Assembly: GCF_914767665.1 (NCBI RefSeq) | Contig: NC_059503.1 | Span: 29,574,001 to 29,638,000 of the forward strand | Length of the DNA stretch: 64,000 nt | Source: Harmonia axyridis | Lineage: Eukaryota; Arthropoda; Insecta; Coleoptera; Coccinellidae | Reading direction: 5' to 3' | Position numbers and translations under genes: made by a program | The notes under the pieces: model-generated | Databases searched by the model: none | What the model was told of the DNA's origin: nothing | What the model saw: only the letters and a program-made list of their open reading frames with translations | Shown here: positions 12,210 to 26,000 of the stretch, piece by piece | Position numbering within the stretch: the stretch's first letter is position 1 | Layout of the letters: each line of letters opens with the position of its first letter

Positions 12210-15198
12210 TGTATATTGATAAGGGTTTAATTTTTTTTTGATTTCAGGTGTTCTTTGGTGAAATTGGAAATAGTTATTTGTGTTTGTCATGAATTTTGTG
12301 TGAATCATAAATTCAATATGCCTTATCTGGGCCCAGAAAGAATGAAATTAACTTTTTCTTCCATTAAACATATAAAAATTAACTTGATTTCTCTTTTTCT
12401 GTTTTCATCTCATCTTTACAGAAAAAAATCAAAAGAAGTCCCGTCCCCAGTGCGACGGGCCGAAACTCACAATTTTCCTCAATTTTGAGGAATATAATAA
12501 CATCATTTTATTACAGTTTGTCCTGAAGAAGATGAAGAAAAGTAATGAAAAGGCATTTCTATGTATGAAGGTTATTAAATAAAAGAAACACAATAAAACG
12601 AAAAAAAGCATTTATTATGTCTTATTCCCATTATAATATCATCAAGCTGACATAACAAAAATAAAACATTATCAACAGTCTTGCCATATTTTAACAGGTA
12701 TCCATCTTGGAAATCATACACTCTAAGCTAAGGTAAATATAAAAGTACAGACAAAACAAAATATTTAAAAGTATTGTCTTTTAATGCGCCTTTTATAAAC
12801 AACCACAATCCGAATTTTTTATAGTACATTTAGTAGCGCTGACACGTTGATGTCGACAATGCCTTCTCTGAATGTATATCTTTGTATATATTCATTAGTC
12901 ATTACACAAGGCCTAGTGTCCGTCTGAAGACTCAGTTTTTTTTTTTTTGGTTTTTTTTTTGTTTTATGTTTTTTTTTTATTTTTATTGTTTTATCTTTTT
13001 TTTTCTTGTTTTTCGATTTCATTTTTCAATGTTCTTTTCAATTGTTTGCGTTAGAAGTCCAGGATAGTCCTTGGAAAGAATGATAGAAGAAGTTGAGCAC
13101 TCTCTCAACGATCATTCTCTCTTTTGGCACCTTTCCTTGTCGTTTCAACCTAAACGTTGAAATGAAATAAAAAGAAAGTAGATTTACTTGAAAAAAATTG
13201 AAATAAATGTAAACGAAGAAATTATAGCTACAAATGCCCCCAGATGGTCACCATTAATTTCGAAACCTTTGTTTCAATTATACAAATTAGCAAAATTTTG
13301 AAAATCTGAACAGTTCGAATACGAGGATCCATTTTTTTGCAATTTATATTTTTTCCCACAGTACTTTCAAGAAAAATCTCTAGCTTCCAAGGTCTTTTTA
13401 TGTTATTAATTTGTATTTCTCTGTTACTCCTTAATTTTTTTAGTTCAATTTTGAGTTTTAGTAAGTTTACCTCCGATTTTTTGAAGTACGTCGATTTGAA
13501 TCGATTTTCGATTCGATCTCGTTAATTTATAATTATTGTTTCTGGGTGAATCTTCTCCTTTCAGTTTGCTATCGAATTACTTACGGAAAGGTGGATGCTT
13601 TCAAATACATTTCTTTCAATTGACCATCTGAACATACTCTCTACTTATAAAATGATATGAGAAAGATGGAATTTTGATAATTTTCGATGAGATTTGGCTA
13701 CCTAAATTCAAAAATTGAGCTTCCTGATATATTTTAAACGTGTAATTAATTCTTGAAACTTAAAAAAAAGCGGATGTTGAGAAATGAAAGACGTGCACGT
13801 CTCTTTCATTTCTCGTCAAAATTCAAATCTAATCTTGATATGTGAGAAAATTATTGTCGTGAGTTTTCTGTTGATAGGAAGGGCTGATATGTGTGATGGT
13901 GTTTTGAAGTACTTTCGCTGCAAGGAAGATGGTCAATTTAAAAAAATGCACAGTGAAAGTTCTAGAATTTCCGGGTTGTTTCATAGGGGAGAGAGAACAA
14001 ATTTTGTGCGTGATTCCACCAACAATCATTCGAATTTCAGTTTGTTTTTCGAGGATTTCAATAGCAATTTTGGTATTGGATTGTGCGTTAGTCTTTTCAA
14101 TTTAATTTTCTGGAAGTTTTTGTGAACATGATGGTTTTTAGATAATTGTAAATTTTTCGAATTTTGTTTCATTCATGCTTTTCTCACTTTAAGGGTGTGA
14201 AGCTGAAGGCTTCACGGCCCTTTTGTTCAACAGAGTTGAAAAATTCTAGACTCTTTAGTCGTAGTAGTTTTTCAACTTACGTTTCGCATCCAAGGGCGGC
14301 CCGAGACTCCTGACGGGGTCGAAGTTATGTGCAGTTTTTTGATGGGACCGTTTCGTACCTTATCTGCTTGAAACGCTTGTTCGCATCCATCTACGGTAAA
14401 CATATTTCATTATTTCTAGGGCGTCATTTAATGCTGGAATGAACCGAATTGACGATAGGAACGAAATTTAAATGTTCACCTTCCACACTTCTCATCTCTT
14501 TGATTCGAGCACGCGTGGGGACAGTGCACTCGGACCAAAAAAACAAGAATTGTGACTGCTTATCCTGCTCCCATTCATGGATTTAGCGGCAAACTATAAA
14601 TTCTGTTCGTAAGTCGTCAGTTCGTAGCATTCCAAGGACAGAGTCATAAATAGCGACCTGGAAACATCTGAAGATGCCTACCGTATCTAGGTGAAACTCC
14701 AAAAAAGACTACGGTTAAAAGCTTGGACTTTTCCAACTCCCGATTTCGCAAAATTTTGTAATTCTGTGGAAAGACACGGAGAATATCCGAAGAAAACGTT
14801 GTCTTCTTTCTCATAACAACCCTGAAAACGTTTTTTTTTATTTTCAGTGTCAGGACCACAGAATGCGATTCATAAAAAAAAACGGTTATCCTCCGATTTT
14901 GTGCGTTACTAATCACTCCACGTTAAAATAAAAGGTCAATATTGCGTGCTTGTTTCTGAGTCGTATCTCCCATGAAAATTGACGATAATTTCGTAAATAA
15001 ACGAAAAAGATGAATTTTCGGAGGAATTTTGTGCGTTCTGAAGTTTGCTGTTGTGCGTTAATTTTTTTATTCATTCATTCACAAATAGAAAACATTCTCG
15101 AAGAAAAATGGTAATTTTATGTCACACACAAACTCACAGCCAATTTAATTAGCTAATTCCTGAAGTCTTAAAAAATTAATTGAAACTTTAAATTCTAG
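12210..15198. other. Gene-poor intergenic stretch
   Basis: I recognise no gene. The stretch holds a poly-T-rich tract (12937-13020), a stretch at 14285-14390 resembling part of the hAT-like MITE at 22774-22930 (shared GGGCGGCCC, TTTTTTGATGGGACC and CTGCTTGAAACGC), and a weak terminal-exon candidate at 12422-12581 treated under findings. Longer open frames such as 13784-14125 show no known motif. Confidence 0.45.
14285..14390. repeat. Fragment of the hAT-like MITE family
   Basis: The blocks AAGGGCGGCCC, TTTTTTGATGGGACC, TTTCGTACCTT and CTGCTTGAAACGC occur here in the same order as in the element at 22774-22930, so this is a partial copy. No target duplication is visible. Confidence 0.65.
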
Positions 15199-15316
15199 GT
15201 TAACACCCAGTTGCAGGAACGTTCAATAAAATTTTAACCCATCACTAAAAGGTGCTAAAAGATTTTAATGACGTATTAAATTTAAACTAACGTTCCTACA
15301 ACTGGTGGTAAGTAAT
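15199..15316. repeat. Small palindromic MITE
   Basis: Inverted ends CCCAGTTGCAGGAACGTT at the left and, on the reverse strand, CCAGTTGTAGGAACGTTAG at the right enclose about 70 bp of AT-rich sequence. Total length is near 110 bp. It has no coding capacity. Confidence 0.7.
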
Positions 15317-17064
15317 TTTTTTTTCCAATCGTATCGCTGTATTTTTCTGTGATGGTTGAGTTGGGATTATCCATTTGTTGTTGTTGTTTTCCATTCATAC
15401 AAAAAATTTCAGCTCATTAGCACATTTCTATTCCTGAATATGGTTTTATCAGCTGGGAACTGTTTTAGTCTAGACTTCTTTTTGTATTTGAAATGGTATC
15501 AGGCTGAAATTCTCAATGTTTTGATCTAAGATTCACCCAGATCTCACCAATAATCTCAATAGTAATGTGGATCAATTTAGGTAGTTAATCAGAAGAAAAT
15601 ATGATTTTTGTCAATTTGAGTTGAGATTTTTTGAGTTGAATGTACCTATTTTATATATTGGGTTTGTTTTGAATATTAGTTCGAATATTACAATTTCTTC
15701 GTGATATTCAAGGATTTAAAGGATCGAATCGAGTTATCCATTATATTATTACACCCTAAACTGGTCTTAATTGATTCCCAAATTGAAAATTTTGTGACGA
15801 TTAGAGTTAGATATTAGGAAATTAGGATTATTTTTGTAAGATCTTCATTTTTTATAATTCGGCGATTGAATCTTAGGAAGCACTATCGACTGAAACTGAG
15901 TTCAAATCGAATTTTGAGATTTCATGTTGGTTACGTGGTGAATTAGATTTAATCTTATTGTTTATTTTTCATAATCCAAATGATTTGAAAGATGGAAATC
16001 AAATTCAATAGTAATAGATTTTTTTTATCACAAGAATATCAGACTGGTGGCGTGTCGAATAGTCTCTTCAATCATTCTGTTTCGGAAAATAATTCAAGAT
16101 GTAGAATTCTGTTTTGTTCTTCTTTTATGACCGGTATGACCTTGATCTTCAAGAAATTTTCATACGTTGTGATGACCGGATGCAATATGGGACCAATTTT
16201 GTTGACATTGTAATTTAAATTTTTTCAGAAGCTAGAAATCAGTTTTTATACGTAATTTCTCTATCATTTTCTTATTAACCTCCATTTTTGATTATTTGAT
16301 TATTTATTTTTGCAGGACATTTCAAATTTGAATTCTCCCCAAGTTTGCCTTTTTCGAAAGTGTTCATTTTCAAATTTTCAATTTATTTAATTTCAATGCG
16401 ATTTGGAAATGAAAAAAAATGGATCACCTGAGATGTGAATTTAACCGGTTTGAGGTAGTAAATTGGCTTTATCGCAGTAGCTACTGGGGGCTCAAACGCA
16501 ACCCCGAACCCCCCTGAGTACTAAGTTCGATCAATGAGCCTTTTGAAAGTATCGATATCAATAAGCCTTAGAATGCGAATTTCGAATGAGAAAACTGTGG
16601 AATCGGTTACTCCGGTGGTTTAGAGAGAAAACGCTATTATCTCCATTGATTCGAAGTCGCAGAGGGGTTTGCGAGGTAGAAAAAAGGTAAATCTGAAAGC
16701 ATCTTGAGAATCTCAAAAAATATAGTTGAAGAAAACTAAGGTTTGAAGTTCCCTTTTAGTCGCCTTTTACGACAAGCAGAGAATACTGTGGGACTATTCT
16801 TGAGATGGCCCACCCCACAGGGCCTGGAAAGCTTTACCACGTTTCTCTTCCACGAATAACCGCCATCAGGTCACTAAAAGAAGGCATTCGAACTTCCGAG
16901 TAATTGCTTGGAAAGATGATACAAGTTACAAAAATCTAGAAGCCTACGATTAAGGTAGTAGGTTGAAAGGTTTAGCAGTCATGTTGCAGTCATCAAAATA
17001 CGCATTTCACACAACAACGTTTCGCATTTTAAAATGATCCTCGTCAGGCCCGCACTTATCCTAT
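15317..17064. other. 3' flank of the transcobalamin-like gene
   Basis: No gene is seen. A dispersed-repeat-like segment lies at about 16440-16870; it contains GTCGCCTTTTACGAC (16759-16773) and a GGGGGCTCAAACGCAACCCC block. At 17018-17058, just beyond the stop codon of the minus-strand gene, is an ACGTTTCGCATTTTAAAATG-to-CTCGTCAGG motif like others in this window. No AATAAA is apparent on the minus strand close to the stop, so the 3' UTR end is unknown. Confidence 0.5.
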
Positions 17065-20000
17065 TTATAGTTTCTTGTACCAGAAGAGGTAGTGGTCGCC
17101 TTCTTCTATCAGAAGCTCGTCTACACCTGTAACAACATAAACATTATTAGTAGAAATTGGGAATTGTGATGAGGTGAATTAAAATTAAACAAGAAGTATT
17201 ATACAATAAGCTTTTAACAATTTCAATATTCTTGAAATGAGGTGCAGTTCGATTTGAAAACAGTTTGCAGACATCTCAGCAGATCATATGAGCGATAAAT
17301 ATTGATGAGAATTTTTCAGCTGAAAATATTCAGTAATTTCGAACTCTTCAAGCGAATTCAGATGTTTCAGTTTTTTCCAAATATTTTGATGATTTCTTTA
17401 ATTTGCCTGATCTTTTATTGATATTATAAGTAGTTATGAAGTAGAGTTGAGTAATCTAAGCCCTTGAAACATATATGCGTAGAAAGTATACTGCCAGACC
17501 CCGCATAAAACATGAAATGTAAAGCATTTTAAAAACTATTCATTTTAGGCACAATATGACTCAAAAAAATGAAGACCTACTTACTAGGGTATATTACACT
17601 AATGCCACTATAGTTAACATATCAATTTTCATCTTTTTTTTTGTGAACTGTTTCAAACTAAGCCAATTTCAAAAAATTGTAAATATATTAGTTTCTAGAC
17701 TTTTTGATGTTGTTGGAATTTTCAATCGCATCCATTGTGATTCGAGTACTTAGGACTTCGAATCATGATAACTTTGAATGAACTTACAGATTTTGAAATG
17801 AGTCAAAAAAGGTATAAGATCATCACATCCTTTAATAATTTTTCTAATTCAGATCTGATAGTCCAGTAGACCAATACAAAAAAAAGGGGTCTGCTGGAAA
17901 AAAATCCGAACTTGATGAAACTTCTACAGGTTGTTCGGGGGTGTTGTGGGATGACTGTGTCTAGTTATCCAACACGAGGATCCTGTGCTAACTTGAGGAG
18001 GGCCGAAGAACCTCAACATTTTCGGTCTTTTATCAGTTTTTTCTATAAACCTCTAAACTAAGTAGTTTTCGACCAAAAAAAGTTGTAGAGCATTAAATTT
18101 TCTACAAAATTTGAATTCACAATTTTTTTTGTGGACCTTATATCAATTGAGATACAGTCGATCAAACTTCTACAGATTGTTCGGGGGTGTTGTGGGATGA
18201 CTCTTTCGAGTTATCCAACACGAGAACCTTGTGCTTACTTGAGCAGGGCCGAGGAACCCCAACATTTTTGGACTTTTTTCGGTTATATAAAATCATTATT
18301 TTCAAATAATAATTGGTTATTATTCATTGATTTTACCCAGCTGATCTGATTATTAAGATTCAAAATAATTATGGGTTGATAGGAATTCACAGTAAGGTGA
18401 TAAACATGCTACGATAATATTGAAATATCTACTGTTCAACATAAACATAGGCTTTTAGTCAAAGCTACCTCCACCTCTCTATGTTTCAATATGTCGATAT
18501 TGATGAGGAATTTCTATAATTACCATAGAATCGTTGGTAATTGATAGTTAGAGAGTCAAAACCTTTGCTTTTTGCTAATTTTTGACATTTTGCAAAAATT
18601 CCTTTAGTTTTGATTGGCTGCTTATTGGTTGATATGAAGTTTAGAAAAAAGTTTCTGAAAATGAAATTATAGAGGATTGAATTATCTACAACTTTGAAAA
18701 TGAACATTTTGGTCGAAAACTGGGCAAGTTCAAAGTTATAAGCAAAACACCGAAAAAAGGTCCAAAAATGTTGGGGTTCTTCGTCCCACCTCAAGTTAGC
18801 ACAGGGTCCTTGTGTTGGTTAACTTGAAAAAGTCATCCCACATCATCAACCCCGAATAACCTGTAGAAGTTTTATCAAGTTCGAAATTTTTTCCAGCAGA
18901 CCCCACTTTTTTTGCTTTGTCTACTGGACTATTATTTTAATCGACTGTATCTAAATTGATAATGGGTTTACAAAAAAGTTTGAGCATACAAAATTGTAGA
19001 AAATTTAATGCTCTACAACTTTGAAAATGAATGTTTTCGTAGAAAACTCATTGGGTTAGAAGTTATGATCAAAATACCGAAAAAAGTCCGAAAATGTTCT
19101 TCGGCCCTCCTCAAGTTAGCACAGGGTCCTCGTGTTGGATAACTTAACAGGGTCATTCCACAACATCGCCGCAAAACCTGTAGAAGTTTCATCAAGTTCG
19201 AAATATTTTCCAGGTAAGATGTATATATCTACTGGACTATGAATCATGTTGATCGAAGCGACTCAATCTTTTGCTTCTTATTGTTCGCTCTAACTTACCA
19301 ACTGGAGCCACCAATTGATTGGCTGGAGGAGCACTAGGGTCTGGTACCTCAGGCAGCCTGTATAATAACCAATAATGATATCCCATTGGTTCTTCTTTGT
19401 AACCAGCCAAAGTGTGAACATAATGACCATTAGGCCATTCGGATGCTTCAAATGTGAAATGTGGATCTTGTTCCATAGCCATCTGCATGACGTTGTAGAA
19501 AGACGTATTCCTGGGAGCTGTTATTGCGATGGTAGAGTTCTCGGTGATGTTGGAGCCTACCCAAAGGGTGTACGTCACTGTGACATTCCTAATTTCCGAA
19601 TCGTTCCCATGAGTTGACAGAGACTTGGTCAGATCAATATCAACTAGAAGGAGAAATAATCAATTAAAATATGAATTATGTAATAGTGATTTTGAATTGT
19701 TTGGGTTCAAAAAAATTTAAAAATTTAGTTAAGCCAGGTTTTACCGTGATTGTCGAAATCTGGATCGAGTCTTCCACAATCTAAGGTTCTTATAGCTCCC
19801 AGTCCCTTTCCCAACAGAGCCATGAGTGCATCTGCAGTGAGTCCTGGATCTGTGAAAGCACCATCAGGATCTTGTCTACTTTCTATGTAGGCTCTTGCTG
19901 CTGTTCTGTTCCAGTTGGAGTTACTTTCTGGTACTTCTTGGAGAGCCTTGAAAAATTCAATGATTGAATGTGTCATGATTACTTTTAAAATGTTTTATTA

Positions 20001-23000
20001 AAGAGTTCCATCATAATGGGTTGATGTGATTGGTTTTATCCAAAAAATATCTCACCTGCATCGTGATAGCCGTGTTATATATGTTTCCAAAGCCACCATC
20101 ACTGTGCTGCTGTCTGGCTAGACTGATCGATGGACGCCGCAAAGAATGCTGGAGATTCCTATGCCTGTGGTCCTTGACTATACAGCGCAGCGCCAGAATC
20201 GTCATGGCAACCGTATCTGAAATATCGAACGGGAAAGATCTGGAATAATCGTGACAAGTGGAGTTGCTAGTTTCGTGTCCAAATTCGCAACTTGTTGCTC
20301 GACATGATTTTGTTAAATTGAGGGTATGCTCGCATTTGTCTTAGCAAGTTAAGATAAAGTTAAGTTATTTATAGTCTTGTGGTGAATTCACTGGTTCAAC
20401 GAAAATAAAAATTCCGTTGATAAAAATATGGTTGTACAAAATATTTCATATTCAATGGAATGTAAATGGAGGGGTCAAAGTATTCGAGACTATATACTGC
20501 AAAAGGGAATGATTTTTTTGTTAAATTTCATTTCACCTTCAGACGACAATTTCACACAGAAGAAAATACAGTTTCAAAAGAACTAAAAAAATGTTAGATA
20601 GTTTCAGGGCCGGCGTTAGGGGTGAAACAGTGAAGCGACTGTTTCAGGAGCCTATTTTCGATAGGCGGCAATTTAGCCCAGTTTGTGGCAACCCTTTCAT
20701 ATTTCGGAAAAAATGTAGTTTTGATTCTTAAAAACGAAATGAGGTTGGTCCGCTTTGCTGCGTTTTTCAACATTCCCTGCAATAAAAATCTCCAAACCGG
20801 CTTTACTAAGCCCCCTGTTAAATAAATAACACATGACAATCGTACCAATATAAGCAGCATTGCCTATTAGCCTAATTGAATGAGGGATGGAATGTATTTC
20901 ACAAAGAGGAAAAACAACACTTCGAATTACGTGGAAGTTGTTTACACATTCAACATATAGAAAATTCCTACGATTCTGAATTCGAAACTAAATGTTGAAT
21001 GTTTTCAGCGGAACTTATATTTTTAATCCCATTTAGTTCTGGAAGCTTTGCATGCCTTATCACCCTTTGTATCTTGTGGTGTGATAGGCAATCTTTCATC
21101 GATTGTATGTGATCGATTGTGAATGTGAGATTCAGATATATTACTTACGCATTGTTTATCGGAGTCGAACAAATCCAGAATTTTATTGTAGGTAAAAATG
21201 TCCGAAAAAAAAAGAAACCCACTGGAAACGACTTTAGAAAGAAACGATTAGCAAAATCGCTAGAGAAATAAAAAATGGCGAATTATCATCGATGTGATGT
21301 GTTTTGTTGGCTGGGGGGGTGATACTTTTTCAGCAGGTCGCCAAAAAATTCTCTGCTTCAGGCGTCAAAATTGCTTGCATTGGCTCTGGATAGTTTATTG
21401 GGCTGTTTCCATCATCTGTGCGGTTGGTTGTTACTGACGTTTCGGCAAGCATTCGCCTGCCATCTTCAGGGTGTTGGTACTGAGAAGAACCGTTTGCTAT
21501 CTGGATTTGTACGCATCATACTTTTTTTAGAATTCGTCTGAGGGTATCAGGGTTTCAAGCAACATCGTCTGGGTTGCAGTCCGATCACTATAACCACTAG
21601 TCTACAGAAGCAGGTTAATGGTGAGAGTGAATGGACTGCAACCCAGACGACGTAGGTTTAAACTCCGATACCCTTAGACGAACTCTAAAAAAGTATGGTG
21701 CGTACAAGTTCAGACAGGCAATGTTTGGCAGACGATTCTTCTCAGAACCAAACAATCGGTCCTTCTCTGGACTAACACCCCGAAAACGATAGGCGAATGC
21801 TTCATGCAACGTCGGTAATAACCAACCAAACATATGATGATGGAAAGAGCACAATAAACTATCTAGCACAGTATATAATCCATCATCAATATCTAAACAA
21901 CAACTACAAAAATGTGGATTTTCTGATGAAGAAATTTCTGAAGACTGATCAAATAGTGCGTCATTGTGAGATAATACGCGTCAATGAAACCATAGAAAGT
22001 TGCGGTGTATCTCTCACCTCTTGGAGTTCATCAGCCTTTGCCGATTGGATAAAGAAAAGTAGTTTGAGAGTAATAATAATCAATATAATACTCACCAATG
22101 TTGTGGTCTTTAGCAGTATTGGCAATGTCCAGTAATCTCCTGATTTGCTTCTTCCTGACATGTGACTTGGCGCTACAAGCTGCTAAGCTGGCGTAGGCAA
22201 ACTCCAAGTCATGGACTGGTTCATGGTGTAGTAAGGTACTGATGAGATCGTGTCCATGGAATTCTCTTGGGTCTTTACACAGAGAGCTGATAGCTAGAGC
22301 GTACTGTGCTAACTTAGGAGGGGTTATGGGTATCTCCCTATGTCTGCGGAAGATTTTTTTATTGTTTTATCTCACTTGTTGTTATTAACATTTATCAATA
22401 TTTTTAATGGTTTGAGTCTTGCGTCAACTTGTCTGTCAAAAAATCATTGTAATTCTTGGCGTTGATGGCTAATTTTTAATGGATGACTTCGTTAAAAGGC
22501 AAAACAGTCATATTTATGCTTAAGAAATTTACGAATGATTTATAACAAGCCAAAAATTCAAATCACATCACTATTTGGTGGAAGATTCACTGAGTTCTAT
22601 TCTCCGAAGACGATTCAGATAAAATACATGAACAGTATGGTGATTGTCATCGTGCTAAGATAAACACGGTTTTTGATTCTCAGTTGGAAGAAATTAGTCT
22701 CAAGTGTTTTCAGCAAAATACTGACATTTGCCATACTGTTCTTTATTGATCAAGCGATTTACTGGTTTGATGACAAGGGCGGCCCAAGCCTTCAATTTTG
22801 GGGGGGTCGCCGCTTCAAGTTTTTTGATGGGACCATTTCGTACTTTGCCTGCTTGAAACGCATATTTAGTATTAGGTGGTTTCTTTTGGGGGGTCATGAC
22901 CCCCTTGACCCCCCTGGGTCCGCGCTTGCTTGTCCACTATGCTCTTATTGCTCTTGCGTTTTGACACTTTTGGAATATTTGCTGTTGAGTTATTTTTAGG

Positions 23001-26000
23001 TTTATGCCTTAAAGTCAGTGACCACTAAGTAACTGAAGTTTAAAATGTATCTTTGCTTTAAAGATAATGGAATTTCACCAAAAGAATACACAGGTAGACT
23101 GCAGTCACCAGGTGCGTTTTATCATAAAACGTATTACAATTATTTCTGAAGAAAAATTTAATTGATACTTTGAATCTTGCCTTTGAATTTGGAATTTCAA
23201 GTCACGGCAAAGGAATATAGCAATGTATCTACCTTTGTGCTTCAATTCAAGCTGAAAACCCTAATACTATTTACGATTTATATTTGAAATCTTCAAGAAA
23301 TAATGATTTCATCAATTCTAATTATGAATCTTCAGAATCATTCATAAAAAAAGTTACCAATCTAAAATTTCTACAGTTAGATAAAAAAAATTAAGAAAGC
23401 AGCGGAGTTTTCAAGCGTTTGTTCATTCATGCGCCAGTTGTACCCTTGAACATTTTTAAGTTTATTCGATCATGAGATACTAACAGGATTAAGTCTAGAA
23501 CAATGACCTATATTCATTTATAGTCAATAAAAATTTGAAAACATTAAATTTTTGATGTAATTTGTAGTGAAATATCCTGTATATCAATTTCTCAAGAAAC
23601 AAAATTATGCTATCTGAGATAATTTATAACAACTACATTCGACATGAAAACATGTACCTACCTACAATGATTCATGAAACACCATGTTTATGTATTAATG
23701 TACATAATATATATGTATGGTGATTTAATACGGTATGCCGGGCACCAATGTGTCCAAGTTTCAACGACCGTTGCAGCTTCTGGTACAGACAGACGCAGCG
23801 AATTATCGATGTCTGGATTTGGCAGTCGTATAAGCTTGTTGAATTATTGAATTAGGTCTCGATGCTCGTATAGGTTGAAGAATATAGAGTTTCTATTGTG
23901 TTAAATTAGTGTAAGAAATTGTCTTCTACTTGGTTTACTGAATTGGAAACTGACGTGAACTCTGGAGTCTTTGAGCGTTCGTTCATTAATTTGCCAATTG
24001 CAGCCTTGGATTCCTCATTTTTTCGATGTTTTGCTTAGTTTTCCTGATTTTGACCTAGCTATCAACACGAATTTTGCAAGAATATTGTAATTTTAATTCT
24101 ATACACACACAAAATAGCAACCAACCTGTTTGGATCTGTCATGGAAATATTGGGTATGTCTTTTTCAATATTCTTCTTGAATTCTCTTCGATTCTATTTA
24201 TGTTATCAGCTTGAAATTTGAAATTAATATTTTATAACACAGGTTTGACAAATATATTAGGTAAGATATTCAACGTTATTCCAGAAAAAACTCATGGTCC
24301 AGTGGAACAGTGCAACGATGAAAACAACTCCGTGATACAATATCGAATAAACCAATGTCCTCTCACAATGCTGGAGTGAGGATGGTCACAGTTTTAAGAA
24401 CTGCGACTTTTAGTCGCTATCTAACAGTGAGATGGATGGCTTACAATAAATTTATTCCATTGTATGCGGGGAAAAATGACACAAATAATTTCCTCTGTGA
24501 AAATGAGTATCCCATCGAAGTGCTGGAATAAATTATATTCTCTAAAAGCTCCAAAAGTTTGGCAGCGTTCAGGTTACCATTTATAAAAAACGGCCATATG
24601 TTGTATTCATGTCCAAACATTGAGCTTTTGAGGACACTGACTACGCATAGAAATACTTAGATACTTTTTCTACCGAGATCAATATCTTACTACTGATTAT
24701 GTCTTCTATTCAACGAAAACGATGACTCATCAGTGAATAAGATATTGCTTAGAAATACACAATTTCCATTCTCTCTTTGCCTCATTTTTCCATAGAATTC
24801 TATACGTTTCATTTTCCTCATTAGAAATTTTTTGACATTTTTTTATTTGATAACATTGGTCACCATTGTTTTTCAAGATATCTATCGCTCATATCGACTC
24901 GTTCAGTAATTTGTTTAATTTAACAAGGTGCACAGATTTCAACAGCAACACACACATTTACTCCTCAGACGATTTTGTTTGATGGTTTTCGGTGGTTTAT
25001 CAATCTTGCTATTATTGTATGTTCGTAAACACCCACATTCCTCGAATTTTGTAATTATTTTAGAAAAAGCGGAATTGTGGTGTTGGCTTATCTTTAGTCT
25101 ACAATAAATGCATTTATTGTCTCTTCAATTGATTGAGCACCAAAGTACCATTTTATAATTTGAATTTTTGGAATTTGTTTTTTTTATTATTATATTTCTT
25201 ATATTTGTATTATTTATTTCATTTTAAAATCAGTTATGGATAAAAACAAACTAAGTATTTATCCTCACAACAGGAAATTATTTGTGCCTTTCATTGTCAA
25301 AATTAAATTCTAGAATTCAAGTCGCAGCACTAGATCAGAGGCCACAACTGTGACTATCCCCACTCCGTTATTGAAAGAAAACACGTTTATTCGATATCGT
25401 ATCACGTAGATGTTGCACTGTTCCACTGGATCAGGAGTATTCTCTGGAATAACGTTGGATATTTCCGAATGTATTTACCAAACCTGTAAATTCAACATTT
25501 GAACTCCGTTCTGTGGTAACGGAAAGATTAGGCAATTTTTTTGGATCTTATCGAATTTTCTCTTAATTCGGCGAGGAGATAAAAAAAACTTCGCATTGCG
25601 CATGAAATTATAATTTCAGATCTGAATACAATATTTCAATTCGATAGAATCCATAGTTCTGAATTTCTCAGGAGCACAATGCTCCGAACAGTGATATTTA
25701 AAGAACCCTTAATCTGATTCTGCTCAGAGCTGTATCTAGGGTATGGAAAAGGTGGTACTTGCCACGGGCGCGAGGTCTGCAAGGGCGCCCAAAAATATCA
25801 AAAGAAAAAAATATTGAAGCTCCAGGCGAAATAATTCGAAAGATCACAATTCGGTTTTCATGTTATACCTATATACGCCTCGCAACGAGCGATGCCGAGA
25901 AATCTGGAAATATTTAAAATATTGCTAGCCTTTCCTAGAATTTGCGAACTAGGCCTAAAATATTTACAATCAACAAAACTTCAAGGCAAGAAAAAATATA

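Noticed and set aside
12819..13067. Frames of Lys- or Phe-rich sequence
   Set aside because: They are translations of a poly-T-rich low-complexity tract.
13784..14125. Open frame of 113 codons on the plus strand
   Set aside because: It shows no recognisable domain or splice context and lies in AT-rich intergenic DNA where frames of this size occur by chance.
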